Shown one piece after another: positions 26,601 to 36,330 of a stretch of DNA of 64,000 bases; position 1 is the first letter of the stretch, and every line of letters starts with the position of its first letter. The notes beneath the pieces are model-generated. The model saw only the letters and a program-made list of their open reading frames with translations, was not told where the DNA came from and searched no databases. The DNA is taken from positions 496,001-560,000 of the forward strand of contig VWZS01010096.1 of assembly GCA_013397075.1 (NCBI GenBank), written 5' to 3'. Origin of the DNA: Rhabdornis inornatus. Lineage: Eukaryota; Chordata; Aves; Passeriformes; Rhabdornithidae. A program made the position numbers and the translations under genes.

Positions 26601-29263
26601 GAAAAGGAGAACAACTGTGCAGCCAAACACCTGGCACACTGGCATTCCATGAAGGGTGCTTTGAATGTCTGGAACGGAGAATAAGCTCCATCAGGATTTG
26701 AGGTGACACCTCCAAGGAAAGAGATGTTTTTTCCTCCTCATCCCCTTGTTTAGTTTCGATACACTGAATAACTCTAAACTGAAAAACACAAAGTGATGCT
26801 GAGTGCTGTCAGTCTGCCTGACAGCCCGCTCCTTGGCTGAATATTCATTTGGAAATTGTCTAATTGATTTTTGATTAAAGGGGAAACCAAAATAGGCACA
26901 TACTAATCTTGCTTTGACGGATGAGTGGGCGTCAGCAAGCTGCTGTTCTGCTCCCTGTCGTTTATCTCTGTCAAGCTCTGGCTAAAAAGCAGCAGAGTTC
27001 GAGGATTTGGATGCTTCCAGGCAGGTGCTTGAGTTCCTGCTCCTCAGCAGGGCTGAGGTGACAGAGCCCTGTGCTCCAGGAATGCCAAGCCATGTCCTTA
27101 GCTCAAACCACCTCACGCCTTGGCTATTCCCATGGACAGCATCCAGTCTTCAGCTTGGGTCTCCACCTTGTTACAGAGCCTCACTACTTTTCCAGGACCT
27201 TCTCAAACGTAGTTGTTCTAATGCAAAAGTCACCAAAAAAAACCCCAAAAAACCCCTAAAACCCTCATGTATCACACATGTATGCCAAGCTAGTGATGAG
27301 CCAGAAGCCTTGTGTTACCTAGAGCTGTGTTATCCAGGACAAGGACAGTGTTTGGCAGGGTTTTCAGAGACCAGAGAGAGTGACATTTAAACCGATTCAC
27401 ATTAGAGATAGGAAATCGTTTTTTACACTAGAGGGTGGTAAAACACCAGTACAGGTTGCCCAGAGAAGCTGTGGCAGCCTTGTCCCTGGAAATATTCAGG
27501 ATCGGGTTGGATGGGGCTCTGAGCAGCCTGGTCTGGTGGAAGGTGTTGAGGGCAGCACTAGATGGCTTTGAAAGGTCCCTTCCAACAAAAATTATTCTGT
27601 GTTTAGATCAGTGCAAACTGCTGCAAGGGTTGGGACAGTCCCAAGCAGCACAGCCCATGTTTAACTACAGCCACAGAGGGTGACTGCATTGGGAGCTGCT
27701 CTGGACACGTAGAAAAGGCTGTGATCTCTCCAGCATGGACATTAATCCCACAGGAACTGTCTCTGGGACAACTGTCCCCAAGCCACCACTCCTTGCTGCA
27801 TCTCACAGGGATGAGTAACAGGAGCCAGGCAGAAAAAAATCCTTCAGCTTGCTTGGCATGTAGGGGACAAGATGTGTGACCCAAAATAGCTGCTGTTTGT
27901 GACTGTGCTGATGTCCACACCAGCTCCCAAGACACTTTTCTACACCTTATGCTTTCACAACTGACCTTTCTCTAAGAGTCTTGCTTTTCTTACCTTTAGG
28001 TAAAAACTCATTTTTGAGCTGGGGAGGAAAAAAATTTGGTTTTGTTGCCTTTTAAAAAGCACCGAAATTGCTAGGGGGAGTGCCTGTAATTGCAGAGAAA
28101 ACCTCTCCTCCACGCTCTGCTCTGCCCTTGTTTTGAGGGATGTGCAGACGCTGGGTGGTGGCAGGCAGGGACCCATCTGCCATCACCAGGCGTCACTGTG
28201 GCACTGTCACTGCACTGCTCGAACCCAGGGTGATGCCTTGGGAGGCCAGAACAGAGGCTGGACAGTGTTAAAGGAATAAAGTAAGGATTTATTAAAAGGC
28301 CTTCAAAGGATTCACCTTGGGCAGTACAAGAGCCCACCCAAGGTGGACCCAAGATGGACAACTGGTCAGGAGTTTTCACACTCTTATAAGTTTTGGTCCA
28401 TTTCCATATTGGGGTTCATTGTCCAATTCCAGCTTCAGGTTCTGCAGTCCCATCCTCCCAGATTCTCTCCTCAGTTCCCTGTTGTTTGCACTTTTTGGGG
28501 CTGAAGCTGCAGCAGTGTCCTTGGGCTGGAAAAGGATTGTTTTGTGTGACTGAGCTGTGAGGAGAACTTGTAACACTTTCTATGAAGTTCAGAGTCACAC
28601 CCCAATGCAGTACAGAATCTGGAAAAGATGAAAGCTACAACTCCAGGCATCAATGGCCACCAGCACGGAGTGACTCCTGGGGCAGGAGCACGAAGCCTGG
28701 CACACGTCCCCATCTCCCATTTCTGCCACCCAGCCTTGCCACAGAGCCGGGGTGGGACACGTCACCCCCACCCTGCAGCCCCTAAACTGCTTTGCCGTCA
28801 AGGACACCTCAAGTCCTTGCTCAGCCATCCTTCCTTGTGCTCTGGGCAAGCCCCAGATGATTTGAGGGGGACGCTGCTGCTGTCCTCCCTCATTTGCCAG
28901 CAGAGCACTCCATGGCTTTTCCCTCCCCAGGCAAAAGGCCTGTCCTTACCTTCACGCTGTCACAGGGCCTCGAGCTCCTGGAACCACGGCGCCAGAAGAA
29001 AGCTGAGCCTTCAGAGGAGCAAAAAGGTGAGCCAGGGCTGAAGGGGCCCTCCTGCTCCTCAGGGCTGCGGGGATGGGAGCTGAGCTTGGGGGCTCCCTGC
29101 AGCAGCTCCTGGTGAGGAGTTTGTGCTGTTGTTTCCCCCAGATCCAGATCCCAGTGAGGAGAAGAGGCCCTCCATCAGCGAGTCTGCCCCACAGGATGGG
29201 CAGGTGGCCCCAGAGGTGCTCACCTCCTCCAAACCCCACAGCACAGGCTGGGGCTCCCCTTAA
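14653..29263 (+). CDS. RGSL1: Regulator of G-protein signalling-like 1, 18 coding exons, about 1079 residues
   Basis: RGS-like protein of unknown function. Coding exons: 14653-14715, 14977-15051, 15743-15872, 16674-16778, 17046-17207, 17344-18320, 18785-18847, 20484-20715, 21353-21439, 21804-21879, 22724-22943, 23336-23465, 24181-24346, 25021-25159, 25723-25847, 25999-26270, 28931-29026, 29142-29263. All introns are GT-AG, phases chain without a break, and the 3240 nt give about 1079 residues (human 1076). Recognisable blocks: LLQDDVFADFFNTFLNLP (exon 1), AWLEKHRLPHFCK (exon 3), SADQWLLERCISG (exon 4), GEELIDFW (exon 5), QSYWLPKFF (exon 6), RSFCKF (exon 12), FLNSDIPPKLRV (exons 14-15). The start is uncertain: the codon aligning with the human initiator is ATA at 14638, so I use the next ATG at 14653. 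The donor after 21879 (gtctgg) is weak. The 5' UTR was not found. An alternative last exon lies at 29878-29938. Confidence 0.85.
15743..17207 (+). other. RGSL1: RGSL1 exons 3-5: N-terminal RGS-like segment
   Basis: Encodes roughly residues 47-178. The run from LLAWLEKHRLPHFCK through SADQWLLERCISG to GEELIDFWLITERLLG resembles the degenerate RGS-type helical bundles of RGSL1 and RGS22. It lacks the canonical box signature FSEENLEFW that RGS16 and RGS8 show in this same window, so G-alpha GAP activity is not implied. Confidence 0.6.
17344..18847 (+). other. RGSL1: RGSL1 exons 6-7: large exon with second RGS-like box
   Basis: The 977-bp exon 6 codes for residues about 179-504. Its first part holds QSYWLPKFF; the middle (about 17480-17940) is polar and probably disordered. 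The end carries AGRPFREFLQ, HLLDLWHDLEEFL and PWIFTAQKEICK, continuing in exon 7 with LYEEFLADDDRTF, a pattern typical of an RGS-fold bundle. This is the best preserved RGS-like unit of the bird protein. Confidence 0.65.
22724..22943 (+). other. RGSL1: RGSL1 exon 11: charged Glu then Lys/Gln low-complexity segment
   Basis: Seventy-three codons start with an almost uninterrupted Glu/Asp run and pass into a Lys/Gln run (QKKKKKQKQTQKQEQKQK), then a basic stretch. It is preceded in exon 10 by a poly-Ala tract from (GCT)n. Bounded by a good cag acceptor at 22723 and a gtaagg donor at 22944, and in phase with both neighbours. Probably disordered or coiled coil. Confidence 0.7.
23336..26270 (+). other. 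RGSL1: RGSL1 exons 12-16: C-terminal conserved module and basic tail
   Basis: Exons 12-15 encode RSFCKF, FEEFLRQEQ, LIKRRILDKQLIIVNF, FRLADC-like and FLNSDIPPKLRV blocks shared with human RGSL1 and resembling the C-terminal RGS region of RGS22. The short hydrophobic run VTLFPILMYFW sits at the end of exon 15. Exon 16 is a Ser/Lys/Arg-rich tail (about 90 residues) with no fold apparent. Confidence 0.65.
24384..24500 (-). repeat. CR1 LINE 3'-end fragment in an RGSL1 intron
   Basis: Contains 'agaatcccagaatggtttgc', then 'attggaagggaccctaaaggtcatc' and 'ctgctatgggcagggacatg', all diagnostic of the avian CR1 3' end in reverse orientation. Further diverged similarity may run to about 24610. Confidence 0.85.
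27360..27606 (+). repeat. CR1 LINE 3' end in the long RGSL1 intron
   Basis: Plus-oriented: 'ggttgcccagagaagctgtgg', 'ggttggatggggctctgagc', 'agcctggtctggtggaaggtg' and a terminal 'aaaggtcccttccaac' leading into 'attctgtg'. These are the standard last 250 bp of an avian CR1. Confidence 0.9.
28231..28590 (-). mobile_element. Solo LTR, copy A, in the long RGSL1 intron
   Basis: Read on the minus strand it matches copy B (58063-58400) through 'aaatggaccaaaacttata', 'tgtccatc', 'tttgaaggcctttt-aataaa' and the ending 'agcctctgttct...ccaaggcatca'. It has an AATAAA near its 3' end as retroviral LTRs do. No internal gag, pol or env sequence flanks it, so it is a solo LTR. The family name is not assigned. 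Confidence 0.75.
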
Positions 29264-29352
29264 ATCCCAGAGGTTTGTGCAGGATGCTGCTCAGCCCCAC
29301 CATCTCCAGTAACATTCACAGGAAACTGTGCTGGTGCACATCTCCACACCCA

Positions 29353-29807
29353 AACTCCTCCCTGGGAGCTTCCCTGATCCCTCTCCACCAGAACTCCTCC
29401 CTGAGAGCATTCTGGATGCCTCTCCATGCCCAGAACTCCTCCCTGGGAGCACCCCTGATCCCTCTCCATGCTCAGAACTCCTCCCTGGAGCATCCCTGAT
29501 GCCTCTCCATGCCCAGAACTCCTCCCTGGCAGCATCCCTGTTCCCTCTCCACACCCAGAACTCCTCCCTGGGAGCATCCCTGATGCTTCTCCATGCCCAG
29601 AGCTCCTCCCTGGAGCATCCCTGATCCTTCTCCATGCCCAGAACTCCTTCTTGGGTGAATACAACCATGTGCTCACCCCTGCTCACTGTTTCTATGCCCA
29701 GAACTCCTCCCTGGGAGCATCCCTGTTCCCTCTCCATGCCCAGAACTCCTCCCTGGGAGCATCTCTGTTCACTCTCCATACCCAGAACTCCTCCCTGGGA
29801 GCACACA
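29353..29807 (+). repeat. 42-bp minisatellite downstream of RGSL1 exon 18
   Basis: Eleven starts of an 'aactcctccctgggagcatc...' unit occur at 29353, 29392, 29434, 29476, 29517, 29559, 29601, 29642, 29702, 29744 and 29786. The usual spacing is 42 bp, with 39- and 41-bp variants and one diverged 60-bp interval. Because 42 is divisible by three, frames stay open on both strands, but the 41-bp units break any single frame, so I treat it as non-coding. It lies in the 3' UTR if the TAA at 29261 is used, or in the last intron if the exon at 29878 is used. Confidence 0.9.
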
Positions 29808-29877
29808 GCCCTGGTCACCCTCACCCTCCCTTCAGCAACAGCAGCCACTGATGAAGCTTCTCTCCCTTCCCTGCAGG

Positions 29878-29940
29878 AACCAGGGGAAGCTCAGCCCTCC
29901 CCCAAGCAGCTTCCCAAAACACCACCCACACAGATGTGAT
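29878..29940 (+). other. RGSL1: Possible alternative last exon of RGSL1
   Basis: A pyrimidine tract ending in 'ccctgcag' at 29877 precedes EPGEAQPSPKQLPKTPPTQ-M and a TGA at 29938-29940. A candidate phase-0 donor (CCAGAG/gtgctc) exists within exon 18 after 29216. If used, the protein would end here instead of at the TAA at 29261. The poly(A) signal at 30001 suits either reading. Confidence 0.35.
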
Positions 29941-30000
29941 CCAAGGAAGCTGAGCAGCCTGGACACAGGGAATCATTTGCACTCAGCAATAAGACCTAAA

Positions 30001-30006
30001 AATAAA
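30001..30006 (+). terminator. RGSL1: Poly(A) signal AATAAA for RGSL1
   Basis: AATAAA in 'cctaaaaataaagcaac', about 740 bp after the TAA of exon 18 and about 60 bp after the TGA of the alternative last exon. Confidence 0.5.
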
Positions 30007-30009
30007 GCA

Positions 30010-31433
30010 ACTCACAGCACCCTGCAGCTTACCTGGTGACAGCCCAGCAGCTCACAGCCGTGGCAGGGACATGCTGTGACGCATGTTTCCAGCTGGAACA
30101 CCACACAAATCTCCCTCCTCACATGGATCTGTAAAATGTACCTCAGCTGCTCACCTTTCCACACAAATTAAATACTTGCTGGGGGTAGCAAGGCTGAGAG
30201 AGCCTGTTGGGTTCACTTACTCAGCTGGGTGCTGAGATGGTGCCTGTTTTGCCAAAGCCTTCCTGATTTTCCAGCAAGAATCAGCTCGTGCCTGATGGGG
30301 CTCCAGCATTCTCTTTTTGGTGAGGTTTTGGGTTTTTGTTGTTTTTTTTGAGCCAGTGTGTGTTTACAAAGCACTAACCAAATCTTAGCAAGGGCCTTAA
30401 TTTTCCCCAGGTGAAACTGAGTCAAAGTGACTTTGCCAAGTCACCAGGAAGCTGCAGAAATCACAAATATTGTTTGGACCTCATGAAGAAAAGACCATAA
30501 CCTTTATCAGTTTGTCGGAGGCAAGCTCTCAGCTTTGTCATTTTGAGCTATTTTTAACCACTTTTTAATCCCAGATCCTAGAAGAATGCATCCTGGGAAT
30601 AACACCAGGTACATTTTGAGGCAGATGACAACATGTTTCATATTTATCAGTTATGATTATCAACACTTTGTCTCTGGAGGATCAAAAATACCCAGACACA
30701 AGAACATTTATTTAACTGAAGGGCTTGGGAAGCTGATACCATTCCTACAACATGAAATGTGACCAACTCTCCGAACTGCTCTTGTGCTGGAAGTTGATTT
30801 TACCCCAAAAGCTTTCAGGCCCAAAATCTTGCTGTGTTTTTGTGAGCTTTTCACTGACACTCCAGAGCCCAGCTGAACCCTCTAAGGCCTCACAGATGTG
30901 CCTGAAGCTCAGCACAGCAAGGCCACAGCTAAGAGCAGCCCTTCACTCCACGGCTTCTGTGGAATGCTTTGTGGGTTTGTTTTTCAGAGCAGCAGATGAG
31001 CCAGAGTGAGCTGGGAGCATCCCTGTGCACACAGGCACACCCTCAGCATGCAAGAGCCAGGACAGGGAGCACCTGATCCCATCACACTGGGCTGAGCCAG
31101 CCATCCTGGGGGGGCCCCAGCAGAGGAAAAAGGCAGAGGCACAGCAAATGCAGGCAGGAGAGCAGGGCAATGAGGTGTGTGGGGCCAAATCACACCTTTG
31201 GGCATTGTTTGTGGGCTGCAAACCTGCCTGAGGCAAAGCTGGGCACCGATGCTGGGACATCCCACAGCGCTAATTTTGGCTGCTGACTCTGCCCCCAGCT
31301 GCCCAGGACACCTCCATCCTCGGGCTGTGCCCCAGACACTGTCACACCACCCAGCTGCAGCACTGCCCACCAGCTTTCCATCCTGCCTGGTGTCTCACCA
31401 ACCCATCCTCCTGGCAGGGGCAGCCTGGAGGAG
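30010..31433. other. Intergenic region between the convergent RGSL1 and RNASEL
   Basis: No gene or recognisable repeat seen. AT-rich parts and scattered short open frames only. Confidence 0.5.
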
Positions 31434-31559
31434 CCTTACCCACATCTTCAGCTCTTTGGTGGGCAAATAAATAAGAAATAAAAGGAGTGATGGTGGGATC
31501 AGACATGGGACAGGAGGCAGTGACATCCTACAGAGAAGGGTCCTGGAAGTCTGCAGAGT
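31434..31559. repeat. Direct duplication of the RNASEL 3' end, distal copy
   Basis: These 126 bp match 32577-32702 base for base except position 31556 (g here, a at 32699). The proximal copy covers the last coding bases and stop of RNASEL (32671-32702) plus the start of its 3' UTR. Sequence on both sides diverges abruptly, so this is a discrete duplication with a 1143-bp offset. Confidence 0.95.
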
Positions 31560-32337
31560 TTTCCCCAGCCTTGCTCCCAGTCCTGTATTCCTTCCTCCCA
31601 TTGCCTGATGCTTCAGGAGCAGTCTGCTCTGCAGATGCTCTGCATGGATCAGGTTTCTTCTCTGACAGCAGGACAGAGCACAGGAGCTGTCCCTGGAAAT
31701 TCTTCCCAGCAGCCAGATTGCCCCAGAGAGATAAGTCACAGCCTCCTTGGGTTTAATCACTGCTCTATTTCGGGCACACCTTTTGAGTCCCAGCCCTTCA
31801 GTGAAACAAAAGTGATGGAGGAAGTGGCAAAGGTCACAGAAAGCTGGAAATGTGGCATTCTACAGGAGGCTGGAGGAGCCCAGCCCATGGCCTTATTTGT
31901 CTTCATGCAAGAGCAGGAATGCTGGCGTGGCACTGGGCACCCCACAGCCCCCTGCCCCCACACTGCTGAGACCTGAGCACACATCTCTGGGTGTCCTCCT
32001 GCCTTCTGGGCATGAGAAAGGCACAGAGAGCAAGGGAAAAAAAAATAAAAGAGCAGGGAGGAAAGGTAAAAAACCCAAAAAACCCAAAAATGTTGGTGCA
32101 AGAGGGGTCAGCGTTCTCCTGGAAAAAGATTCTCATGAACAGTTGCATAGTCGAACTTCCATAATGTATTTCAAAGGTTCCCAGGACCCTCAGAAGGACA
32201 TTGGCTTGGTCCAGTGGTCAAGGCACGACCACTGATGCAGGTGGTGGTTTGACAGTGCTGCAGAACCTCTCCTCCTGTGCAGAGGGGATGGGGCAACCTC
32301 ATCCCTAAAGGAGTGTAGAGTCAGTTTTCTAGTCAAG

Positions 32338-32343
32338 TTTATT
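32338..32343 (-). terminator. RNASEL: Poly(A) signal AATAAA for RNASEL
   Basis: The plus strand reads TTTATT about 330 bp beyond the RNASEL stop. It is the first canonical signal downstream on the coding strand and lies between the two duplicated segments. Confidence 0.5.
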
Positions 32344-32576
32344 TCAAGTTTGTTCCTCCACGGGGTCATTGAAAGAATAACAATCACAGTTTGGAAAAAA
32401 AAAAATAAAGCCACAAAAAACAATCTTTTCACAGCTGAAAAACATTTCCATAAGCAACATATAATCACAGTGCAAATCAGAGCATCTGAAGTTCCTTGTT
32501 TTTACACCAAACTCTTTGGAAACTTTCCTAATTTAAGTCCTCCACACTCCATCCCTGTGTATGCTTTATCCCATCT

Positions 32577-32702
32577 CCTTACCCACATCTTCAGCTCTTT
32601 GGTGGGCAAATAAATAAGAAATAAAAGGAGTGATGGTGGGATCAGACATGGGACAGGAGGCAGTGACATCCTACAGAGAAGGGTCCTGGAAGTCTGCAAA
32701 GT
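32577..32702. repeat. RNASEL: Direct duplication of the RNASEL 3' end, proximal copy
   Basis: The partner of 31434-31559. This is the functional copy since it includes the RNASEL stop codon at 32673-32671 in the correct frame and joins the rest of the terminal exon. Confidence 0.95.
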
Positions 32703-35700
32703 GACTGCACGTGGGGTTCTGGCGTAAACTGTTGTACACATAGATGGTAAGTTTTGGAAAAACCTTCAGGAAATACTCAGCATAGTCTCCTATTTTTTTG
32801 CTGATCCTGAAAGAGAACAAAACCAAACAGGATTTTTAACTCTTGTCCAAGGGGTCATTATTCCAGGATACTCTTGCAGAGAAAAAGCCGTTCCAGAGAC
32901 TTTCTTATAACGTGGTGAGGTTTCCTAGAAACTCCAGAGCTGCAACTTTTCTACTCCTCAATCCCTTTTCTTTTCCTTTTATTTTTTGGCTATTCCTCCA
33001 GCACCTCCATCTGCCTTTCACTTTCATCTTGGACAGCTCTCTCAGGCACATGGTGGGGATTCTTGGGCTTGTCCTGGGTAAAGACAGGACTTGGTGATCC
33101 TTGTGGGTCTTCTCCAGCTCAGGATATCCTCTAATTCTATGCACCCGTGGAAAGGGCAAGGACGAGAACACGTACCCTGCATCTTTGTGTTCATCCATGT
33201 TTCTCATGAGCCTCAGGAGCTGGATGACATCATTGCTGTATTTGGTTTGTTTTGCATTCTTAGGATTTTCCATGACATGTAAAATATCTTTGTCAATCTG
33301 AAAGAAAGCACACAGATTATTCCTTGCCTTTCACACCCCACAAAAACCAATAGACTTTGAAGGTTTGCCAGCCAATTCAAGAATGATCAGCCCCTTTTAT
33401 CATCCCAGTTAGCAGAGCTCTCTTTAGCATCAGCATGTTCTGACTACATGCCTTCAGTTGAATTGTTCTTCCCAGTTGTCTGTATTTTGTGTGGGGCTAC
33501 TTTTTCCAGTTCCATTTTTAAACAGAGCCTGTGAAACACTCAGAAAATCTTCTGCCTGAATGTCTAGCTCAAACTTGATTCATATCAATCCAAATTGAAG
33601 AGGATTACCATTTTGGTCCACTCTGGATAAGGAAAAGTTTTCTTAGTGACATTAGGATGTTGAAAAATACTTTTTTTGTTTGGGTTGTCTTTGATTTTAT
33701 TCCATATACTCTTCAGGAAGTTGAACCTGCTGTGGGATAAAAAGCTTCATTAGCTGCAATGGGATGTCACTGTTCCCAGCACTACAGGCAGTTCCCACAC
33801 CAAAATTCCACCTCCTTTGTACTCCCAGGACTTACCTCTGATTGCTCCAGAAATAGGGATGTTTGCTCAACCCTTCCAAGCCTCGTTCATCAGGAGAGGA
33901 CAGGCTTTGCACAAGGTCCAGAGCCTCTGAGTAATCTGGGGAATTGGGAGCCAAATCCTTGATTCCAACTTGCTGGAGGGGTTTTCTACCCCCTGTTAAA
34001 ACATAGAGCACGAGCCTGCCCAGGGCCTGCAAAGAGACACCACTGCTCCCGTGCCAGCTTCCAAGCCAGTGGAAGAGGACTTGTATCTCCAAACCCTGCA
34101 GGTGCCCAGAAGTGTTAAATACACACCCAACACAAACCTCGAAGCTGTGTGCACAAGGACAGAGGAGATGGGCATCCAAATCTTGTGCAACATCTGTCAC
34201 TACACTGGTTTTTTCCCACAAATCAAGGCATTTTCTAGTTGAGGATGAAAAAAGCCTTTCCCTAGGACCCACAGCTACAGAGCACCCAAAATTTTAAACC
34301 ATGGGTTGGTTCACAGAGTACTTGCCTCTAAATCTGACTTCACAAGTTCTTCTTGGCCTTCAATCAACCTTCTTTTATTACCAAAGTCTGCCAAGTAAAT
34401 TTTGCCACCTAAATCTGAGGAAATAAGAGAAATTGTTAAGAAATAAAGGTGGCAAACGTTCATACTGACTTCTGGATGGCCCCTTCTTTATAAAACAGTT
34501 CTCTGAAGGCATCTGGGATGGGTTCACCTGCCTGCAGAGCCCTGGAGAGGGGGGCAGAGCTGATGAGATGTGTAAGGTTGTTCTGTGAATGGATCTGCAC
34601 TTATTTAAAGAGCAGATCTAAAGCCACCCCATTCAGCACAAAGACATCTCTACTTTTACAGACAGCTGTGCAGCACCTTCTTCTCTAAACTGCAGGGAAA
34701 GCAAAATGAAAACATAAAGGAAGCAAAACATAACCTATGACGAAGTTCCCGGGCTGTAGATCCTGGTGAGCAAATCCGAGGGAGTGCAGCTCTCTCAGTG
34801 CCTGGAAGATCATCTTCAGAGCAGCTTTGTAATCCTTTTGTCCTTCAGGGTCCTGCAGGTGTTCCTGGAGGTTCTTCTCCCAGAGTGGGAAGCACAAGTA
34901 CACGTAGCCTTTTTCCTTCTCAGACTGGAAGAGCTTCAGTAGACGTTCGCAGTGAGAACATTTTTCAAAGAACTCTTTCTCTTTGTCACCCTCTGCACTG
35001 CGGGTTATTCTCACTGCTACCTCTGTCCCTCCGTGGAGCCCGAGGTAGATGCCATCCTGAATTCTCTGCTGGATGTATGGAAATGTCTTCAGTTTGCCAA
35101 TCATGGGGCGATACATTTGATCAAGTTTTTTCAGCTGGGCTCCCCAGCATTTGCTGTTTGGCTCCCACTCTCTGGGGGTTTCTGGAACAAACTTGGCATT
35201 GTGCTTACGAAGAAGGTTTTCCATGCTAAGAGAACGCTTTCTCTTTGCAACTGCAATCAGGTTCCCAAGATCAGTCCTCGCTCCCTTTTCACACAACAAC
35301 TTTGCTATTTTGCAGTCACCTTTCTCCACGGCCACCATCAGGGCTGTTTTGCCCTTCTCATCCCCGTCATCAATGTCTATCTCATCCTTCTCCAGCAAAG
35401 CTGTCACCAGCTCCGGGCTCTCCATTTCAACAGCCAGGATGAGGGCAGTTTTGCCACATTCATCTTTGCTCTTCACATCCACACCCTGCTCCAGCAGGAA
35501 GTGAACTATGGACACAGCTGACTCGTACCTTTCTTTGCTCGAGCCCTTCTTTAGTGCATGGATCAAGGCATTCCTGTCTTTGTTGTCATGGATGTTCACA
35601 TCAGCCCCCATCTCCTGCACCAGGATTTTCACAGCCGAGAAGTGGCGCTCCCTGCAAGCGTCCATCAGCGCCGTGGCACCTCCTTTGTGCAGCTTGGCTT

Positions 35701-36121
35701 TCTCCTCGCTGGTCTTCCTCCTCAAATTCACCTGTGCTCCTCTGCTGTACAGGAATCTCAAGGCTTCCTCTCTCCCGTACCACGCCGCTTCCATGAAAGC
35801 TGTGAAGCCATTGATGTCCTGGTCGTTAATGTCTGACCCACGCTCCAGGAGGAGCTGCAGGATCTCCACGTTCCCTGCTATCCCTGCCTCAGTGAATGCA
35901 GTGCCACCATTGTCCTTCCTGGCATGCAGAGAAGCTCCCCTGTCCAGCAGAAGCTGGACCAGGTCCACCTTACTGTTTTGCACTGCGGTGTGCAGGGGTG
36001 TCCAGCCACCATCTACCTTGGAATTCACATCTGCCCCTTGCTCCAGCAGCTCCAGCACAGTTTCTTTATCCCCGTTGTTCACGGCAGAATTTAACTTGGA
36101 GTTAAGGGTGTTAAGCTCCAT
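32671..36121 (-). CDS. RNASEL: Ribonuclease L (2-5A-dependent endoribonuclease), six coding exons, about 681 residues
   Basis: Latent antiviral RNase that dimerises on binding 2',5'-oligoadenylate and cuts single-stranded RNA. Coding exons: 36121-34735, 34414-34326, 34026-33836, 33729-33609, 33297-33176, 32806-32671 (TAG at 32673-32671); total 2046 nt. Residues 1-300 are ankyrin repeats with the 2-5A pocket landmark GGWTPLH (W40) and the GKTALI and GKTALM turns. Residues about 345-555 form the pseudokinase: IYLGLHGG loop, VAVRI (R371 where human has Lys), HQDLQPGN (452-459) and DFG (472-474; human DFD). The C-terminal KEN domain has W593, R628 and H633 at the positions of human W632, R667 and H672, but Q622 at D661. 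The ATG lies in an ACCATGG context. The intron after 34326 uses a GC donor. The acceptor of exon 4 could also be 3 bases later (33726). Human protein: 741 residues. Confidence 0.93.
34320..34325 (-). other. RNASEL: Non-canonical GC splice donor in RNASEL
   Basis: On the coding strand the exon ends GAT-TTA-GAG and the intron begins gcaagt. Reading on meets TGA within four codons, and the nearby GT would shift the frame, whereas the GC donor joins in phase to GCC-CTG-GGC at 34026. The acceptor is a normal 'tttgcag'. GC-AG introns with gcaagt are a known minor class. Confidence 0.8.
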
Positions 36122-36330
36122 GGTGGTCAGAGGAAGGGCTCTGGGTTCACCACCAGAACCCAGGGATCCACAGAAGGATGGGAGAGGCGCAGTGCTCAGT
36201 GCCTTTGTTGTGGGGGATGCTCCAGGTGTGGCTGATGAAACACACTAGGTGCAATTTTAAGGGCTCTGTGGTCTTCACCTGAATAATGAACAGAAAATAG
36301 TGTTTTATTCGCCTGTGAAACCTTGCCATT
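36122..36330 (-). other. RNASEL: RNASEL 5' leader region (inferred)
   Basis: Upstream of the start codon no coding similarity continues. A minus-strand 'ttattcag/gtgaag' near 36284-36270 could be the acceptor of the start-codon exon, with a non-coding first exon further upstream. This cannot be confirmed without transcripts. Confidence 0.3.

Noticed and set aside
29291..29848. 185-codon minus-strand open frame with GRSSGHGEASGM-like repeats
   Set aside because: It is a by-product of the 42-bp minisatellite, whose period is a multiple of three. There is no start context or upstream exon.
31560..32576. The 126-bp direct repeats as terminal repeats of a small mobile element
   Set aside because: The repeats contain RNASEL coding sequence rather than element termini, and the interior shows no element gene, primer site or inverted ends.
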